Assembly (NCBI GenBank): GCA_028873595.1
Contig: JAPPOV010000026.1
Coordinates: 124,001 to 188,000, forward strand
Direction: 5' to 3'
Source: Gemmatimonadota bacterium
Lineage (GTDB): Bacteria > Gemmatimonadota > Gemmatimonadetes > Longimicrobiales > Gaopeijiaceae
Length of the DNA: 64,000 bases
In this document: piece after piece, positions 61,807 through 64,000 of the stretch
Position numbering within the stretch: the first letter of the stretch is position 1
How the letters are laid out: each line of letters begins with the position of its first letter
The notes under the pieces: generated by a model
The model's database searches: none
What the model saw: only the letters and a program-made list of their open reading frames with translations
Told to the model about the DNA's origin: nothing
Translations under genes and position numbers: made by a program

Positions 61807-62850
61807 GTGACGGTCGACCGCTACGAGCTGAGTCCCGGGTACTCGATCAGTCGACTGATCCACGGTGGATGGCAGTTCTCCTCCGGCCATCGCCTCACAC
61901 AATCGGGTCTCAACGACGCCGTGGATGTCCTCGAGGCGTCGGCGGAGCTTGGGGTCACGACCTTCGACTGCGCGGACATCTACACCGGGGTCGAGGAACT
62001 GTACGGGCGTTTTCTGCGGCGCTGGGCATCGAGCTCGAACGACGCTCCGATCCAGATTCACACGAAGTTCGTGCCGGACTGGTCGGATTTGCCGAAGGTC
62101 GATCGGGCTTACGTGACTCGGATTATCGATCGCTCCTTGGCGCGACTCGGCGTAGAGCGACTGGACCTCGTCCAGTATTACTGGTGGAGGGACGAAGTCC
62201 CGGGCTTCGAAGAAGCCGCTGTGTGGCTCGATGACCTCCGAAAACAGGGGAAAATCCGGCACGTTGCTGTCACGAACCTCGATGTACCACGGCTACGTCG
62301 ACTCGATCAGGCTGGTGTGTCTCCGCTCACCAACCAGGTGCAGTACTCGCTCCTGGATCGTCGTCCAGCGGGTGCACTCACAACGCGCTGTTCGGAGTCG
62401 GTGATGCGGATCCTCGGGTTCGGAGCCTTGGCTGGTGGATTTCTGACCGACCGGTGGCTGCGCCAGCCCGAGCCTGAGGGGTACGCGAATCGGTCACTCG
62501 TGAAGTACCGCCTCATCATCGATGAATTCGGCGGGTGGCAGGCCTTTCAGAACCTTCTCGAGACGATGCGGGACATCGCATCGCGCCGCGGAGTGGAGAC
62601 GTCAGCTGTCGCGATTCGCTGGGTGCTCGATCAGCCAGGTGTCGCGGCCGTGATTTCGGGTGGAACGCGACTGGGTCAGATGGCTCGAAACGCCGCAGCG
62701 TTCGACTTCGAGTTCAGCGACGAAGACCGTGAGGCTCTACGAACACATGTCGATCGTGCGCCCGGGCCTTCGGGCGACGTCTTCGAGCTGGAGCGTGATC
62801 GAGACGGGCCTCACGGTCGGATCATGAAGTACGATCTCAATCGGGACTGA
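61807..62850 (+). CDS. Aldo/keto reductase family protein
   Basis: The 347-residue protein has the AKR barrel pattern: LIHGGWQFSS at strand 1, TTFDCADIYTGVEELYGRFL (catalytic Asp and Tyr), IHTKFVPDW (Lys), and the C-terminal GTRLGQMARNAAAFDF. The position of the catalytic histidine appears changed (LDLVQYYWWRDE). It would reduce a carbonyl with NADPH. Start is GTG at 61807, 42 bases after the TIGR04076-like gene. It closes the operon that starts with opgG. Confidence 0.85.
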   Translation: MTVDRYELSPGYSISRLIHGGWQFSSGHRLTQSGLNDAVDVLEASAELGVTTFDCADIYTGVEELYGRFLRRWASSSNDAPIQIHTKFVPDWSDLPKVDRAYVTRIIDRSLARLGVERLDLVQYYWWRDEVPGFEEAAVWLDDLRKQGKIRHVAVTNLDVPRLRRLDQAGVSPLTNQVQYSLLDRRPAGALTTRCSESVMRILGFGALAGGFLTDRWLRQPEPEGYANRSLVKYRLIIDEFGGWQAFQNLLETMRDIASRRGVETSAVAIRWVLDQPGVAAVISGGTRLGQMARNAAAFDFEFSDEDREALRTHVDRAPGPSGDVFELERDRDGPHGRIMKYDLNRD

Positions 62851-62952
62851 ACGGTTTTCGGCGATCGATCCGATCAAGGTCGGGGTAGCTGTTCGGTGGA
62901 AGGAATCCTGAGTAGCAGTTTGAGCTGGAGAGGTATGTGGCGCGGCGCGCGA

Positions 62953-63114
62953 CTACTTCGTTTCCTTGAACAGGACATGCTTCCGGAGAACCGGATCGAA
63001 TTTGCGGATCTCCATCCGTCCGGGGTGGTTCCGCTTGTTCTTCGTCGTGTGATAGCGATAGCTACTTTCGGTGCTCTGAAGCACGATCTTCACACGCGCG
63101 CCAGCTTTGGCCAT
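62953..63114 (-). CDS. rpmG: 50S ribosomal protein L33
   Basis: The 53-residue basic protein matches L33: [21 protein letters not shown] followed by [19 protein letters not shown]. It lacks the CxxC zinc pairs, so it is the zinc-independent form. The usual neighbours (secE, nusG or rpmB) are not in the window and no tRNA was found beside it. The 100 bases downstream hold no gene. Confidence 0.95.
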   Translation of the reverse strand: MAKAGARVKIVLQSTESSYRYHTTKNKRNHPGRMEIRKFDPVLRKHVLFKETK

Positions 63115-63148
63115 ATCTGCCTTCCTCTCCCGTAGCGCCGGCGGGTAT

Positions 63149-63183
63149 TTGGGACGGACGTCCGGCGCCGCCGTCCATCCCAA
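63149..63183. terminator. Hairpin between the DsrE gene and rpmG
   Basis: Twelve positions pair with one mismatch (TTGGGACGGACG with CGTCCATCCCAA). It lies just past the DsrE-family stop on the minus strand. There is no T-tract. Confidence 0.4.
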
Positions 63184-63193
63184 GTGTGGACAT

Positions 63194-63571
63194 TTAGAGG
63201 GTGATAACCTGGTCGGGCGGGTTCCCACTCAGGGCCGAGTAAAGCTGAGGGAAACAGCCGGCTGTCACGCCTTCGACAGTCCCCTTTGCCTTCACTTCGC
63301 CCCGCCCGCACTGCTCCAGCGTGCCATCGGCCAAGCCACGGCGAACGGCGCATTGATCGCACATCATCAAGAGGATTCCTCGTTCGCGGGCGACGTTGGA
63401 CAGGCGTTCTCCCACGGGATCACCCGAGCGCAGCACGAATGCGTTATCGTCGAAGAAGAACATCCCGACCACTTCAGCCCCATGGAGATCCTCCTCCAGT
63501 TGAGGCAAGATCATGGTTGCCAGTTGGTAGGTCGAAGCCATGTTCGACCGGAAGACGTAGGCGACTTTCAT
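63194..63571 (-). CDS. DsrE-family protein (SaoD-like)
   Basis: The 125-residue protein matches the DsrE/DsrF-like fold: [23 protein letters not shown] and [15 protein letters not shown] cysteine pair [13 protein letters not shown] could carry sulfur or undergo redox, and a third cysteine lies in [10 protein letters not shown]. Family members relay sulfane sulfur or act in thiol redox. ATG at 63571 starts the conserved domain. It lies 28 bases after the flavoprotein gene on the same strand, so they probably form a redox pair. Confidence 0.72.
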   Translation of the reverse strand: MKVAYVFRSNMASTYQLATMILPQLEEDLHGAEVVGMFFFDDNAFVLRSGDPVGERLSNVARERGILLMMCDQCAVRRGLADGTLEQCGRGEVKAKGTVEGVTAGCFPQLYSALSGNPPDQVITL

Positions 63572-63599
63572 TATCTGCTGTACTCCAAGGTTGGGGGTT

Positions 63600-64000
63600 T
63601 CACGCAGCGACCAACCGGTCACCGGCTCGTCTGGCTCCTGCGATGTTTCGGGCGACCGGTCCAAGCTCGAGGTCGGCCAACGGGCCTGATACGCGTACAC
63701 GCGGGTGCCATCGAAGCGCGGAGTCCACGATGGGGTAACCGCAGCGCGCGCACGGCAGCGCCGCGGAGTCGATCAGAGTGTCGACCAGCTGTCCGCCAGG
63801 GCGAACAGCTGAAAATCCGGTCGCGAGCAAGACGCGGTCAGCCAGCAGCTCTTCCGCGGTCGCGAGCCTGAGGGCGAGGCCATCACCATGCGCTTCAAGG
63901 GCTTCAACTTCGCCCTCGTGCCAGCCGATCTGGTTTCGATCAACGGCTCTGCAGAGCGCGAGCCGAACCCCTGGCGGAACCGAGCCCGTGTAGCGCGCCT
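63600..64000 (-). CDS. C-terminal part of FAD-dependent oxidoreductase (cut by window edge)
   Basis: The visible 133 residues of a frame entering from the right edge read as the end of a flavoprotein: RVLLATGFSAVRPGG is a typical nucleotide-binding ATGF segment, ALPCARCGYPIVD contains a CxxC pair, and VRVSGPLADLELGPVARNIAGARRAG is the C-terminal FAD-binding helix. The N-terminal GxGxxG lies outside. The CxxC may be redox-active. Substrate is unknown. Confidence 0.7.
   Translation of the reverse strand, partial: ARYTGSVPPGVRLALCRAVDRNQIGWHEGEVEALEAHGDGLALRLATAEELLADRVLLATGFSAVRPGGQLVDTLIDSAALPCARCGYPIVDSALRWHPRVRVSGPLADLELGPVARNIAGARRAGDRLVAA

Noticed and set aside
62851-63193. tRNA genes beside rpmG
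   Set aside because: No cloverleaf or TTCGA arm was found; the inverted repeat there is a simple hairpin.

Overview
The window looks like chromosomal DNA of a GC-rich diderm (Gram-negative) bacterium. Evidence for an LPS outer membrane is an MsbA-like exporter, a heptosyltransferase-type GT9, a Kdo-kinase-like protein, the tail of an LpxL-type acyltransferase, OpgG/OpgH and a TonB-type protein. A PorX homologue, type III glutamine synthetase, many GTG/TTG starts and several secreted or lipid-anchored proteins of unknown function suggest Gemmatimonadota or a neighbouring FCB-type phylum. That placement is inference. No rRNA, tRNA, CRISPR array, transposase or prophage gene was recognised.

Layout. 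1-15,700: P1-family peptidase and heme O synthase (-); a regulated fasciclin lipoprotein; TonB-like protein, thioredoxin-type arsenate reductase and PorX (+); MsbA-like ABC transporter, broken acyltransferase, GT2, DUF3108 and ICMT-like genes (+); GT9, Kdo kinase, a small DUF6941-like protein and HyuB (-). 15,790-24,000: small and zinc-ribbon proteins, a TPR protein, cupredoxin-like lipoprotein, isopropylmalate-type dehydrogenase, DinB, thiolase and 3-hydroxyacyl-CoA dehydrogenase. 24,200-27,940: rpsU, then an AT-richer patch with three related unknown genes, a further unknown gene and a ribbon-helix-helix-like gene. 27,940-36,750: ssb, enoyl-CoA hydratase, recF-dciA-gyrB, a DUF234-type ATPase and type III glutamine synthetase. 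36,860-46,470: lipoprotein, serine hydrolase, AddB-like nuclease, threonine-dehydratase-like enzyme, DUF819 protein, thioesterase and the two-subunit aconitase X.

The most unusual part is 46,516-62,850, four tightly packed transcription units. Unit 1 (-): CDP-alcohol phosphatidyltransferase and NhaC. Unit 2 (+): MDR dehydrogenase, a divergent 6-pyruvoyltetrahydropterin synthase homologue, GT4, methyltransferase and UPF0104-type flippase. Unit 3 (-): membrane sulfatase/phosphoglycerol-transferase-like protein, FkbM methyltransferase, creatininase-family hydrolase and RibD-type reductase. Unit 4 (+): OpgG, a fusion of OpgH to GTP cyclohydrolase II, a TIGR04076-like protein and an aldo/keto reductase. 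Units 1/2 and 3/4 are predicted to start head to head inside a shared CATG, and units 2/3 overlap tail to tail. GTP-ring-opening, pterin-type, reductase, glycosyl-, methyl-transfer and membrane-export functions together suggest, as a hypothesis, synthesis and export of a GTP-derived glycosylated product linked to periplasmic glucan or envelope lipid.

The right edge holds rpmG, a DsrE-family protein and the C-terminal part of a flavoprotein.
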